A stretch of 64,000 bases of DNA from Ligaoa zhengdingensis (GCF_014384885.1 NZ_JACRST010000011.1:1-64000); one strand, 5' to 3'; numbered from the stretch's first letter, positions 50,346 to 59,070 are shown. Notes: a model not told the origin generated them from the sequence alone. Program-made: numbers and translations.

Positions 50346-51173
50346 TCAGTGCGCGATCAGTGCAAAGTAGATCGCCAGCACCGCGCCAAGCGCGATGCGA
50401 TACCAGCCGAACACCTTGAAGTCGTGCTTCTTGATGTAACCCATCAGGAATTTGATGGCCAGCACCGAAACCACATATGCCACCGCCATGCCGAGCACCA
50501 GGATGACCCACTCGTCGGTGGTGAAGTCGAAGCCGAACTTCACCAGTTTAAGCAGGCTCGCACCGAACATGGTGGGAATGGCCAGGAAGAAGGAAAACTC
50601 CGCCGCCACATAGCGCGAGCAGCCGATGAGCATGGCGCCCAGGATGGTGGCGCCCGAACGGGAGGTGCCCGGGATCATCGACAGCACTTGAAACGCGCCG
50701 ATGGCCAGAGCTGTCTTGTAGGTGAGCTGGTTGAGATCGGTCACAGCGAACTGGCGGCCTTGGTTGCGATTTTCCAGCCAGATAAACAGCACGCCGTAGA
50801 CGATCAGGGTAACCACCACCGGCCAGGGGCCGAAAAACAGCGCCTCGATCTGGTCGTCGAACGGGATGCCGATGAGGGCGCTCGGCAGGATACCCACCAA
50901 CACCTTGAGCCACAGCCGCACCGTGTCGCCGCGCTGCTTGGGGGTCTTGGAGAGGGCAAACGGATTGAGCTTGCGGAAGAACAATGTCACCACCGCGAGA
51001 ATCGCACCCAGTTGGATGACCACCAGAAACAGCGATTTGAACTCGGCCGACACGTCCAAGTGGATGAATTCATCCGCCAAAATCATATGCCCGGTGCTGC
51101 TGATCGGCAGCCATTCGGTGATTCCCTCGATGACGCCCAGCGCCACGACCTTCATCAGTTCCAAAAAATTCAT
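50346..51173 (-). CDS. uppP: Undecaprenyl-diphosphatase UppP/BacA
   Basis: A 275-residue membrane enzyme that recycles undecaprenyl pyrophosphate for cell-wall synthesis and gives low-level bacitracin resistance. Both signature regions are intact: EGITEWLPISSTGHMIL near the N terminus and PGTSRSGATI in the middle. ATG 51173 has GGGAG 8 bases upstream; ATG 51179 is only two bases from it. A plausible extended -10 (TGGTATACT) lies near 51300, but its -35 is weak. Confidence 0.95.
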   Translation of the reverse strand: MNFLELMKVVALGVIEGITEWLPISSTGHMILADEFIHLDVSAEFKSLFLVVIQLGAILAVVTLFFRKLNPFALSKTPKQRGDTVRLWLKVLVGILPSALIGIPFDDQIEALFFGPWPVVVTLIVYGVLFIWLENRNQGRQFAVTDLNQLTYKTALAIGAFQVLSMIPGTSRSGATILGAMLIGCSRYVAAEFSFFLAIPTMFGASLLKLVKFGFDFTTDEWVILVLGMAVAYVVSVLAIKFLMGYIKKHDFKVFGWYRIALGAVLAIYFALIAH

Positions 51174-51342
51174 CGTCATTACTCCCTGTCCGCGGCCGTC
51201 CCCGCTTGATTGTTTCGATTGCTTTCTTTTCCTAGTCTATGCCGCCGGACGGTAAAAATGTGGATTTTTCCGCCTGCGGCGCCGCCAACCAACAGTATAC
51301 CACGGTTTGCTGCCGAAGACCACATCAACCAGAACGAAACAA

Positions 51343-51369
51343 GCCGCGCGATTGCTTCAACCGCGCGGC
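51343..51369 (-). terminator. Terminator of the hisJ-like gene
   Basis: GCCGCGCG pairs with CGCGCGGC around an 11-base loop, 15 bases after the gene's stop, with TTGTTTCGTTC following on the minus strand. Confidence 0.75.
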
Positions 51370-51383
51370 ACTGCCAAACAATT

Positions 51384-52208
51384 TTATTGATCTGCGATGG
51401 AGTAGAAGGATGGCTTGCGGTCCTCATACAGCGCGAGCTTGGTAAAGCCCGCTGCGAGGGCCAGCTCCCTTGCGGCGTCGAAATCCGCTGCGACATCGCA
51501 CGCGCGGTGCGCATCCGAACCGATCACCAGGATTTTGCCCCCCAGGCTGCGGTAGAGTTTGAGGATATCCAGGCCGGGCAGCGTCTCACCCAACCCCTGC
51601 CGCAGGCCGGAGGTGTTGATCTCCAGCCCTTTGTCCCGCCGGACCAGCCGCTTGAGGATCGCTTCGACCTCGTCAAAGTAGTCGATCAGCCGGATGTGGA
51701 AGCCCTGCCGGCCCGCATAGCGCTTGATCAAATCGATGTGCCCCATGCAGTCAAAGTCGCCGCAGTCGGCCATCTCATAGAGCAGCGCGAGGTTCTGCCG
51801 CGTGAGGGTTTCGTTGGAGCCTTCAGAATAGTGCTTGAACGCCAAATCGACCCCATAAACCTTATGGACCGACCCCAGCACATAGTCGTAGCGGCAGCGG
51901 CTCAAAATCTCCGCTGCGCGCGCGGGATTGCAACCCGGCTGGCCGAGCTCGACCGCGCGCCGCACCCGCAGCTTGCCGTCGAACAGCTCGTTGCAGCGCT
52001 GCCATTCGGCAAAGTAGCGCTCGATGTACCGGTCGTCAAACATCGCGGGCTCCTTGCCCGAATAATCCGGCGGGAACAGCTCCAGATGATCGGTCACCGC
52101 TATCTCGCGCATCCCGCGCTCGACCGCTGCGCGGCACATCTCTTCCATCGGCACGCGCGCATCGGGCGAGATGCTGTGCATGTGATAATCTGCCGTCACT
52201 CGATTCAT
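51384..52208 (-). CDS. hisJ: PHP-domain histidinol-phosphatase (HisJ family)
   Basis: A 274-residue PHP-fold phosphatase. Metal-binding motifs are in order: DYHMHSISPDA at the N terminus, VTDHLE, LGSVHK, GHIDLIKR and GSDAHRA near the end. HisJ converts histidinol phosphate to histidinol, but PHP proteins vary and there are no his genes nearby. ATG 52208 has AGGAG 9 bases upstream. It is divergent from the serine dehydratase operon, with overlapping promoters between them. Confidence 0.85.
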   Translation of the reverse strand: MNRVTADYHMHSISPDARVPMEEMCRAAVERGMREIAVTDHLELFPPDYSGKEPAMFDDRYIERYFAEWQRCNELFDGKLRVRRAVELGQPGCNPARAAEILSRCRYDYVLGSVHKVYGVDLAFKHYSEGSNETLTRQNLALLYEMADCGDFDCMGHIDLIKRYAGRQGFHIRLIDYFDEVEAILKRLVRRDKGLEINTSGLRQGLGETLPGLDILKLYRSLGGKILVIGSDAHRACDVAADFDAARELALAAGFTKLALYEDRKPSFYSIADQ

Positions 52209-52246
52209 TCCTGTCATCTCCTGCATTTTTGCCCTCATTTTGTTCC

Positions 52247-52275
52247 ATTATATATTGACAAGTTCTCCCTGGCAA
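52247..52275 (-). promoter_or_regulatory. Promoter of the hisJ-like gene
   Basis: On the minus strand TTGCCA (52275-52270), 17 bases, TATAAT (52252-52247). It overlaps the opposing promoter of sdaAB, so the two compete for polymerase. Confidence 0.78.
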
Positions 52276-52285
52276 GTGCTATGAT
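52255..52285 (+). promoter_or_regulatory. Promoter of the sdaAB-sdaAA-yitT operon
   Basis: TTGACA (52255-52260) and an extended -10 TGCTATGAT (TATGAT at 52280-52285) are 19 bases apart. The long spacer is offset by the TG extension. Confidence 0.6.
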
Positions 52286-52346
52286 GTGGATGATTTTCCA
52301 CTTTGGCGACCGGTACAAAATCACCGCAGAGGAGGCGGACGATTCT

Positions 52347-53015
52347 ATGAAAGAAATCAGCATCTTTGACGTGATCGGGCCGACGATGATCGGCCCCTCC
52401 AGCTCGCACACGGCGGGCGCGCTGCGCATCGCCCTGCTGGCGGGCAAGCTGGTGCGGGGGCGCATCGTGCGCGCTGACTTCACCCTGTACGGCTCGTTCG
52501 CCCAAACCTATAAGGGGCACGGCACCGACCGCGCGCTGGTCGCGGGGGTACTGGGCTTTTCCACCGATGACCCGCGCATCCGCGATTCCTTTTCTCACGC
52601 CGAACAGGCAGGGCTGGCATACTCCTTCACCATCGGCGGATTGGGGCGCGACCTGCACCCCAATACTGTGGACATCACCCTACAAAGCGATACCGGACAG
52701 TCCGTCTCGGTGCGTGGGGTGTCCACCGGCGGGGGAAGCTGCTTGATCGAACGGATCGACGGGGTGGCGGTCAGCCTGTCGGGCGATTACAACACCCTGC
52801 TCATCCGTCAGCAGGATACCCCCGGTGTGGTGGCCTATATCACCGGCGTGCTCAGCGACTACGGCATCAACATCGCTTTCATGCGCATGTACCGCGAGAC
52901 CAAGGGCCAAACCGCTTATACCATCATCGAAGTGGACGGCGGCCTGTCCGACGCGATCGTCCCCCGCATCGAGGGACATCCGGCGATCGACAGCGCGCTG
53001 TTGATCCAGATTTGA
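52347..53015 (+). CDS. sdaAB: L-serine dehydratase, iron-sulfur-dependent, beta subunit
   Basis: A 222-residue subunit. The N-terminal serine-dehydratase beta domain (IGPTMIGPSSSHTAGALRIA) is followed by a C-terminal ACT domain (DTPGVVAYITGVLSDYGINI). ATG 52347 follows GAGGAGG and lies downstream of the predicted promoter; the longer upstream open frame is not coding. Together with SdaAA it deaminates serine to pyruvate and ammonia using an oxygen-sensitive [4Fe-4S] cluster. The alpha subunit gene starts 16 bases later. Confidence 0.93.
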   Translation: MKEISIFDVIGPTMIGPSSSHTAGALRIALLAGKLVRGRIVRADFTLYGSFAQTYKGHGTDRALVAGVLGFSTDDPRIRDSFSHAEQAGLAYSFTIGGLGRDLHPNTVDITLQSDTGQSVSVRGVSTGGGSCLIERIDGVAVSLSGDYNTLLIRQQDTPGVVAYITGVLSDYGINIAFMRMYRETKGQTAYTIIEVDGGLSDAIVPRIEGHPAIDSALLIQI

Positions 53016-53031
53016 ACGGGAGGGAAAGCGA

Positions 53032-53916
53032 ATGGATTTTACTACAGGAGCCGACCTGCTCTCCCTGTGTGAGGAGAACGGGTGGACCATCGCGCAGGTC
53101 ATGTTACAGCGCGAAACCGAACAGACCGGCGTCTCCCGCGAGGCGGTGCGCAGCCGCCTCGACGGCGTTTACGGCGTGATGTGGCGCGCGGTGCGCACCG
53201 CGCTGACCGAGCCGCTGCGGTCGATGGGCGGGCTGATCGGCGGCGAGGCACAGAAGATGCAGGCCCGCCGTCAACAGACGCGGCCCGCCTGCGGCGAGAC
53301 CACCGCCAAAGCGGTCTGTTACGCCATGGGGGTGCTCGAGGTCAACGCCTCGATGGGCCTGATCGTGGCCGCGCCCACGGCCGGTTCCTCCGGGGTGATT
53401 CCGGGGGTGTTCCTCGCCCTACAGGAGGAGTTCGGCTTCTCCGACGGCGAGATGACCGACGCTCTGCTCTGTGCGGGCGCGGTGGGATACCTCATCACCC
53501 GCAACGCCACCGTCGCCGGAGCGGAGGGCGGATGCCAGGCCGAAGTCGGCACGGCGGCGGCCATGGCGGCGGCAGCCGCCACCCAGCTGCTGGGCGGCAC
53601 GCCGCAGGCGTGCCTGGCCGCCGCCGCATTGGCGCTGGGCAACCTGCTGGGGCTGGTGTGCGACCCGGTGGCCGGGCTGGTGGAGGCGCCCTGCCAGACC
53701 CGCAACGCAATTGGCGCGTCCAATGCGCTCATCTCCGCCGAGATCGCGCTCTCCGGCATCTCCAGCCTCATCCCCTTCGACGAGATGGTGGAGGCGATGC
53801 GCAAAGTGGGGGCCAGCCTGCCTTCCTCCCTGCGTGAGACCGCCCAGGGAGGATGCGCGGCAACCCCCACGGGATGCGCCCTGTGCAAAAAAATCTATGA
53901 ATCGAGGGATGCCTGA
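53032..53916 (+). CDS. sdaAA: L-serine dehydratase, iron-sulfur-dependent, alpha subunit
   Basis: A 294-residue catalytic subunit. The cluster ligands are visible as Cys in AEGGCQAEVG and the pair in VCDPVAGLVEAPCQTRN. MGLIVAAPTAGSSGVIPGV is the substrate-binding core. The last codons overlap the yitT-like gene by one base (TGATG), so these form one operon. Confidence 0.95.
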   Translation: MDFTTGADLLSLCEENGWTIAQVMLQRETEQTGVSREAVRSRLDGVYGVMWRAVRTALTEPLRSMGGLIGGEAQKMQARRQQTRPACGETTAKAVCYAMGVLEVNASMGLIVAAPTAGSSGVIPGVFLALQEEFGFSDGEMTDALLCAGAVGYLITRNATVAGAEGGCQAEVGTAAAMAAAAATQLLGGTPQACLAAAALALGNLLGLVCDPVAGLVEAPCQTRNAIGASNALISAEIALSGISSLIPFDEMVEAMRKVGASLPSSLRETAQGGCAATPTGCALCKKIYESRDA

Positions 53917-54827
53917 TGTCTCAGCGCGTCAAATTTGAAATCAAACGCTACTGCTTCATGGTAGTGGGATGTTTTGCCTACGCCATGGCGCTCGACCTGT
54001 TTTTGGTGCCCAACAACATCGTGGCGGGTGGCGTGACCGGCCTGGCCACCGTGCTCAACCTGGTCTTTGGCGTGGGCGTGGGCGCGTTCAGCATCCTGCT
54101 CAACCTCCCCATCCTGCTGCTCGGCCTCAAGACCCAGGGGGTGCCGTTCATTCTGCGCTGCTTCCTCACCACCGCGCTGCTCGGCGTGTTCACCGACCTG
54201 TTCGCCTTTCTCCCCACGATCACCCAGGAGCCGGTGATCGCCGCCATCTACGGCGGAGTGGCGCAGGGCGTGGCGATCGGCCTGTTCTGCCGGTTTGCGG
54301 TCTCCAGCGGCGGCACCGAGCTGCTCGCGCGGGTAATCCAGCCCAAGCTGTCGGGCATCTCGCTCGGCAACCTGATCGGCGTCCTAGACGGCGTGGTGGT
54401 GCTGGTGGGCAGCGTGGTGCTCAAAAATCCGGAAAATGTGCTGATGGCCTTGATCGTCATCTTCATCAGCGCGCGGGTGAGCGATCTGATCATCACCGGC
54501 ATGGACTACGCCAAGATGTGCTATATCATCACCGACCGCCCGGACGAGGTGGCTGAAACGCTGCTGCAAAACTCGCCCCGCGGCGTCACCCGGCTGGACG
54601 GCACCGGCATGTACACCAAAACCGCCCATCCGGTGCTGATGACGGTGATCAAAAAGCAGCAGCTCACCAAGCTGCGGCTGTTGGTGGAGGCCACCGACCC
54701 GAATGCATTCATCATCGTCAGTGAGACCACCGAGGTGCTCGGCAACGGTTGGAGCCCGATTGTCGGGGAATCCGCGCCCCAAAAGCGCCCCAAAAAAAGA
54801 AACACACAGGGGCTTCCCCCTGTGTGA
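53916..54827 (+). CDS. YitT-family membrane protein (DUF161 plus DUF2179)
   Basis: A 303-residue protein. Five to six membrane helices (about 10-190; FLVPNNIVAGGVTGLATVLN is the family's first motif) precede a soluble DUF2179 domain (about 200-285, containing RGVTRLDGTGMYT). Function is unproven across the family. Co-transcription with serine dehydratase hints at amino-acid handling. The 3' end of the gene forms part of the terminator stem. Confidence 0.88.
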   Translation: MSQRVKFEIKRYCFMVVGCFAYAMALDLFLVPNNIVAGGVTGLATVLNLVFGVGVGAFSILLNLPILLLGLKTQGVPFILRCFLTTALLGVFTDLFAFLPTITQEPVIAAIYGGVAQGVAIGLFCRFAVSSGGTELLARVIQPKLSGISLGNLIGVLDGVVVLVGSVVLKNPENVLMALIVIFISARVSDLIITGMDYAKMCYIITDRPDEVAETLLQNSPRGVTRLDGTGMYTKTAHPVLMTVIKKQQLTKLRLLVEATDPNAFIIVSETTEVLGNGWSPIVGESAPQKRPKKRNTQGLPPV

Positions 54828-54841
54828 TCCCCTCTTTTTTT
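54803..54841 (+). terminator. Terminator of the serine dehydratase operon
   Basis: CACACAGGGG pairs with CCCCTGTGTG around a short loop, overlapping the yitT-like stop codon; an eight-base T run ends at 54841. Confidence 0.8.
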
Positions 54842-55271
54842 ACAGAGCTGCAAGCTGTTTGCCGAGCTCCTCGCAGCGGGCGAGCCCCTCCTCGTCCGGC
54901 AGTTCGTGGACGATTAGCCCCTCGGGGTCGGCCAGAACCGCGCCCGCCTGCGCGCACCGCTCGGTCCAATTGCGCATCCACTCCCCGTCTCCCCAGCCAT
55001 AGGAGCCGAACAAGGCGACCTTTTTGCCGCTCAGCTTGCCCTCCAGCTCAGTGAAGAACGGCTCGAAGCTGTCCTCCTCCAGCACCTCAGCCCCCATCGC
55101 GGGGCAACCGAGTGCCAGGCGGTCGCAGCCCGCAGCCTCGTCCGCCGTGATTGTTTCAACCGAGCACATCGCGGCATCCGTGCCGTCCGCCCTCAGGCCG
55201 GCCAACACCGCGTTCGCCATCAATTCCGTGTTGCCAGTTCCGCTCCAATAGATTACTGCTGCCTTGCTCAT
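54840..55271 (-). CDS. Short-chain flavodoxin
   Basis: A 143-residue flavodoxin. The FMN phosphate loop is YWSGTGNTELMA near the N terminus, followed by LGCPAMGAEVLEED and FGSYGWGDGEWM. ATG 55271 has AAGGAG 7 bases upstream; the longer open frame is not coding. It replaces ferredoxin as a low-potential electron carrier when iron is short. This fits its place behind DUF3793 and two iron-box-like palindromes. Confidence 0.92.
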   Translation of the reverse strand: MSKAAVIYWSGTGNTELMANAVLAGLRADGTDAAMCSVETITADEAAGCDRLALGCPAMGAEVLEEDSFEPFFTELEGKLSGKKVALFGSYGWGDGEWMRNWTERCAQAGAVLADPEGLIVHELPDEEGLARCEELGKQLAAL

Positions 55272-55296
55272 CACAAAACTCCTTCCATACGATCGG

Positions 55297-55869
55297 TCAG
55301 GCCGCAAGGATCTCATCGAGCCCCATGCCCCGGCCGGCCAAAGTGAGATAATGCTTTCTGCATTCGTCATACTTCGCAAAGAGAGCCTTCGCCCCTTCCA
55401 CGTCCCCATAGACCTTCCAGTATCCGAGATACCGCGGATTCTGTCCCTTGTACTCGATGAAGCCCTGCACATCCTCCAGCGGATACCCCAAAAAGACGCC
55501 GATTTCGTGTGGGAACAGGGCCGTCCTGCCGCGGTGACAACACATGCGCTGATGCAGTGTGTTCAGCAGCTCCTCCACCCCAGCGCCTCTGCGGTATCCG
55601 TGGGCCTTTAAAAACGACCTCTGCTCCGGCCCCGCCAGCCAGCGATCCAGCAGAGCCCGCCGGTAGACCATCACCACCAGATGCCGCTCGCACTCGCACA
55701 GCACCCGAAACCGGATGCCGAACGCTGCGAGTGAGGCGGCGCACCGCCCCAGGTCCTCGAGCAAACGGGGAAATTTTTGCTTGGAACAGGTGAAGACGCA
55801 CGCCGGCTTGATCCCCGCGAGGGTGGGCGCGCAATGGACACAGAGCAGTTGTTCAAACCGGTTGGACAT
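55297..55869 (-). CDS. DUF3793 family protein
   Basis: A 190-residue protein of unknown biochemical function. Typical DUF3793 features are CAPTLAGIKPACVF near the start, CECERHLVVMVYR, HEIGVFLGYPLEDVQGFI and YKGQNPRYLGYWKVYGD. It is known as a frequent neighbour of flavodoxin and Feo iron-uptake genes in Clostridia. ATG 55869 has AGAGG 7 bases upstream. First gene of the pair, 25 bases before the flavodoxin. Confidence 0.88.
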   Translation of the reverse strand: MSNRFEQLLCVHCAPTLAGIKPACVFTCSKQKFPRLLEDLGRCAASLAAFGIRFRVLCECERHLVVMVYRRALLDRWLAGPEQRSFLKAHGYRRGAGVEELLNTLHQRMCCHRGRTALFPHEIGVFLGYPLEDVQGFIEYKGQNPRYLGYWKVYGDVEGAKALFAKYDECRKHYLTLAGRGMGLDEILAA

Positions 55870-55896
55870 GTCAGCACCTCTTTGCAGAATTTCATA

Positions 55897-55973
55897 GTTA
55901 GCATAAGCTAACCACAGGTTTAAAAAACACGGCGCGCAAAACATCGAGCGCCGAACAGTTAGCTTTTGCTAAC
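55897..55973. promoter_or_regulatory. Two DtxR-like iron-box palindromes upstream of DUF3793-flavodoxin
   Basis: GTTAGCATAAGCTAAC (55897-55912) and GTTAGCTTTTGCTAAC (55958-55973) share GTTAGC-N4-GCTAAC, and a further half-site ACAGTTAG lies next to the second. The form matches operators of DtxR/IdeR/MntR-type metal repressors (TTAG-CTAA half-sites). The proximal copy overlaps a possible -10 (TATGCT on the minus strand). They predict induction of the flavodoxin on iron limitation. Confidence 0.72.
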
Positions 55974-56029
55974 TACAGTTAGTTTACCACTTCTTCCCTC
56001 CGCTGTCAAGCATATTTTGCAATCAAACA

Positions 56030-56067
56030 GCGTGGCGGCCTCCGCACAAGTGCTGAGGCCGCCACGC
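56030..56067 (-). terminator. Terminator after the HD-domain gene
   Basis: A perfect 13-base-pair stem (GCGTGGCGGCCTC with GAGGCCGCCACGC) six bases from the gene's stop, followed on the minus strand by TGTTTGATT. Confidence 0.75.
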
Positions 56068-56072
56068 CCGGG

Positions 56073-56639
56073 TCAAATATCCATGGTATCCATCAGGCTG
56101 CGCATCGCCAGAATGGTGCGGCTGATGAGATCGTCCAGCTCCCAGCCCAGCATCTCGGCCCCCTTGGCGATCACCTCGCGGGAACAGCCCGCCGCAAAAG
56201 CCGGGGTTTTGAACTTCTTCTTCACCGACTTGAGCTCCAGGTCACCCACGCTCTTGGACGGGCGCATGATTGCGACCGCGCCGATCAGGCCGCTTAGCTC
56301 ATCCACCGCAAACAGCACCTTCTCCATCACATGCTCGGGCGCGATGTCCACGCAAAGGCCGTAGCCGTGGCTGGCCGTGGCGCGGATGACCCGCTTGTCC
56401 AGGTCGAGTTCGCGCATCAGCTCCTGCGATTTGACACAGTGCTGCTCCGGAAACCGCTCAAAGTCCAGGTCGTGCAGCAGGCCCACCACCCGCCAGAATT
56501 CCTCGTTCTCCGGGTCGTATTCCTTGGCGAAATAGCCCATCACCCCCGAGACGATCTCGGCGTGGCGCAGGTGGAACTCCTCCTGGTTGTAACGCGCGAG
56601 GATTTCACGCGCCTGCTGCATATTCGGTACATAGCTCAT
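56073..56639 (-). CDS. HD-domain hydrolase
   Basis: A 188-residue HD-superfamily protein. Histidine/aspartate metal ligands are in LRHAEIVSGVM, in the HD pair LLHDLDFERFPE and in the helix with RATASHGYG. Related clostridial proteins are annotated as hydrolases of unknown substrate. It follows the phosphofructokinase gene by 44 bases and is probably co-transcribed with it. Confidence 0.8.
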   Translation of the reverse strand: MSYVPNMQQAREILARYNQEEFHLRHAEIVSGVMGYFAKEYDPENEEFWRVVGLLHDLDFERFPEQHCVKSQELMRELDLDKRVIRATASHGYGLCVDIAPEHVMEKVLFAVDELSGLIGAVAIMRPSKSVGDLELKSVKKKFKTPAFAAGCSREVIAKGAEMLGWELDDLISRTILAMRSLMDTMDI

Positions 56640-56683
56640 CTGAGAAACACTCCTTTATTCACACGGCCGCGCGCCTATCCCGA

Positions 56684-57919
56684 TCACTTGGGGGCGACCG
56701 GTGTCTTATCAAATGCAAAGTAGACCGGCACCCCATCTGCGGCCATCTCCTTGGCCTCGCCCAGAATCAAGGGGCGCAGATACTCCACCAGCTCCTCCCC
56801 CACGTCGCAGCCGCTTGGGGCAATCCACTCGCGCGGCACCCGCTTTTCGAGATTTGCCACCTCGCCGATCCCGGCGTATTCATAGGAGACCAGATAGGGG
56901 TGGTTGGAGATGCGATGGAGCACCGCCATCACACCGGTCTTGCCGCTGAGCGCGAAGGACACCGCCTCCGCGCCGATGCGGTAAGCCTCGCGGATATCGG
57001 TGCCGGAATAGAGGTGGGAGGCGGAGCGCTGAAGCACGTTGAGCTCCACCGAACGCACCTTGCACCCAATGCGCTCCCGCACCAGGTCCTCGAGGAATTT
57101 GCCCACCCCCGCGAGATAGCGGTGGCCGAACGCATCGGTCGCGCCGCTTTTGGCGGTGGCGACATACTCGCCGTTTGGCAGACGAACTCCCTCCGATACC
57201 GCCACCACAATGTGCTTGGTGGTCCTGCCCAGGTCGCGCAGGCGGTCTAAAAAGCGCTTGGGATCAAACGGCGCTTCAGGCAGGTAGATGAGATGGGGTG
57301 CGGTGCAATTTTCGCGCCGGGCCAGCACCGAGGCCGCGGTCAGCCATCCGGCGTTGCGACCCATGATCTCCACAATGGTGACCGACGGGATGTCGTACAC
57401 CTCGCTGTCGCAGACGATCTCCGCGACACAGGTGGCGATATACTTGGCGGCCGAGCCGAATCCGGGGGTGTGGTCGGTGCAGGGCAGGTCGTTGTCGATC
57501 GTCTTGGGGATGCCGACACAGCGAATTGTTTCCCCCTTCGACTCGAAATAGGCGGACAGCTTCTTCACCGTGTCCATCGAATCGTTGCCGCCGATATAGA
57601 AGAAATAACCGATACCGTACCGGTGGAAGGTCTCCAAAATTTTCTCATAGGTCTCGTCCGGCTGTTCCGGCAGCTTGAAGCGGCAGGAGCCGAGCGCCAT
57701 CGCCGGGGTGGCCTGCAGGCGCTGGAAATCCTCCACGCTGCGCAGGTCCTTGCGCAGATCGATGATCCGCTGCCCGAGCACACCCTCCAGCCCATTGAGC
57801 GTCCCATAAATTTCGCCGATCTGCGGGCTTTTCATCGCCCGTTTGATCGCGCCTGCCAGGGACGCGTTGATCGCTACGGTCGGCCCGCCGGACTGGCCGA
57901 TCAGCATATTGTTCGCCAT
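56684..57919 (-). CDS. 6-phosphofructokinase, probably diphosphate-dependent
   Basis: A 411-residue PFK. ATG 57919 has AGGAGG 7 bases upstream. The phosphoryl-donor site reads GGNDSMDT (residues 110-117) and the catalytic loop PKTIDND. In this superfamily an Asp at the second position of that motif together with the lysine of PKTIDND marks pyrophosphate use, whereas ATP enzymes have GGDGS and PGTIDND. The Asn in place of the first Asp is a small departure. Substrate motifs EIMGRNAGW and MGRNAG-following helices are intact. It phosphorylates fructose-6-phosphate in glycolysis, reversibly if PPi-dependent. Confidence 0.88.
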   Translation of the reverse strand: MANNMLIGQSGGPTVAINASLAGAIKRAMKSPQIGEIYGTLNGLEGVLGQRIIDLRKDLRSVEDFQRLQATPAMALGSCRFKLPEQPDETYEKILETFHRYGIGYFFYIGGNDSMDTVKKLSAYFESKGETIRCVGIPKTIDNDLPCTDHTPGFGSAAKYIATCVAEIVCDSEVYDIPSVTIVEIMGRNAGWLTAASVLARRENCTAPHLIYLPEAPFDPKRFLDRLRDLGRTTKHIVVAVSEGVRLPNGEYVATAKSGATDAFGHRYLAGVGKFLEDLVRERIGCKVRSVELNVLQRSASHLYSGTDIREAYRIGAEAVSFALSGKTGVMAVLHRISNHPYLVSYEYAGIGEVANLEKRVPREWIAPSGCDVGEELVEYLRPLILGEAKEMAADGVPVYFAFDKTPVAPK

Positions 57920-57993
57920 TTGATGCCCTCCTGTTGTTTTCGCGCGCGGCCGGACGGCCTGCCCGCGTTTTCCCCTCAAATGTTTCGTTTCTC

Positions 57994-58022
57994 ATTATAG
58001 TACACCCCCGGCGTTTTTTCAA
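57994..58022 (-). promoter_or_regulatory. Promoter of the phosphofructokinase gene
   Basis: On the minus strand TTGAAA (58022-58017), 17 bases, TATAAT (57999-57994). Confidence 0.85.
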
Positions 58023-58093
58023 TGTGCTTCGTGCCTTTGGCGCCGGTTGTCTTATTTTGCGTATGGTTTCAACAAAAAATGCGCCCTTTTACC

Positions 58094-58122
58094 TAGCTTT
58101 TCCCCACAAAATAAGCTATAAT
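58094..58122 (+). promoter_or_regulatory. Probable promoter of the AraC-family gene
   Basis: TATAAT at 58117-58122 with a weak TAGCTT (58094-58099) 17 bases upstream. Transcription would begin near 58129, 36 bases before the proposed TTG start. Confidence 0.55.
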
Positions 58123-58164
58123 AAACAGGGGATAATCTTCCTTTTCGGAAAGGAGCGAGCTGAT

Positions 58165-59010
58165 TTGCTGTGTACCGATCGAGGCGTTCTTGCCCCATCC
58201 GATTACTACTTCGCCACCCCGTCGCTCACCGCAAAAAATCTGTTCTATCATCTGCTTTCAGTGGGCGAATTTTTTTGCGAGCAGGGCTATTATGTCAAGC
58301 GGGATAGCTTCAACAGCTTGTTGCTCCTCTACCTGCTGGACGGGGAGTGCACCTTGCGCTACGGCGGTAAGGTCTACCGGGCGCAAAAGGGCGATATGAT
58401 GTTTGTCAACTGCTACCAACCGCACGAATATTTTACCGACACCCATATGCACTGCCTGTGGGTGCACTTCGACGGCTGTCAAAGTCTGGGGTTCTGGGAA
58501 ACGGTCACCAAGAGCCGCGGCATGGTGGATTGTTGCCATCATCCGGAGCCCTATCTGGAGATGATGGACATCCTGCTGCACATCTTCCGCACCGATCAGA
58601 CCTTGTCTGAGCCCACCATCTCGGTGCTGCTGCACAAGGTGCTGTGCAGCATGATCGCAGCCATCACCGCCGACGGCACCCTTCAGCTGGACGAGGGGCC
58701 GGTTGCCCGGGCGGCGCGATACATCCTGGAGCACTATAACCGGCGCATCTCGGTGGAGGAGCTGGCGCAGATGGCGATGCTGAGCTCCTCGCACTTCTCG
58801 CGCCAGTTCAAGCGCCAGACCGGCTACTCCCCCTATGAATTCCTGTTGAAGACGCGCATGGACGCCGCCAAACAGCTGCTGAAAAAGACCGATCTGCCCA
58901 TCGCCTCCATCGCGCGGGAGACCGGCTTCGCCAACGCGCCCGCCTTTGTCAGCGCCTTCCACTCGCGGGTGGGCATCTCACCCAAGCGGTTTCGCTCCAC
59001 CATGTTCTAA
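58165..59010 (+). CDS. AraC-family transcriptional regulator
   Basis: A 281-residue regulator with an N-terminal cupin-like sensor (YLLDGECTLRYGGKVYRAQK and QPHEYFTDTHMH) and a C-terminal double helix-turn-helix (ISVEELAQMAMLSSSHFSRQ, then FKRQTGYSP; final IARETGFANAPAFVSAFHS). TTG 58165 is taken because AAAGGAG is 9 bases upstream and the promoter lies just before it; the upstream in-frame ATGs precede the promoter. Probably controls sugar metabolism genes; its targets are not visible here. Confidence 0.85.
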   Translation: MLCTDRGVLAPSDYYFATPSLTAKNLFYHLLSVGEFFCEQGYYVKRDSFNSLLLLYLLDGECTLRYGGKVYRAQKGDMMFVNCYQPHEYFTDTHMHCLWVHFDGCQSLGFWETVTKSRGMVDCCHHPEPYLEMMDILLHIFRTDQTLSEPTISVLLHKVLCSMIAAITADGTLQLDEGPVARAARYILEHYNRRISVEELAQMAMLSSSHFSRQFKRQTGYSPYEFLLKTRMDAAKQLLKKTDLPIASIARETGFANAPAFVSAFHSRVGISPKRFRSTMF

Positions 59011-59026
59011 CTTTTTACAACAACAG

Positions 59027-59067
59027 ACCCGCCTGCCGGCAAAAAGCCGCGTCAGGCGGGTTTTCTT
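59027..59067 (+). terminator. Terminator of the AraC-family gene
   Basis: ACCCGCCTG pairs with CAGGCGGGT across a 17-base loop; TTTTCTTTG follows. Confidence 0.85.
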
Positions 59068-59070
59068 TGT

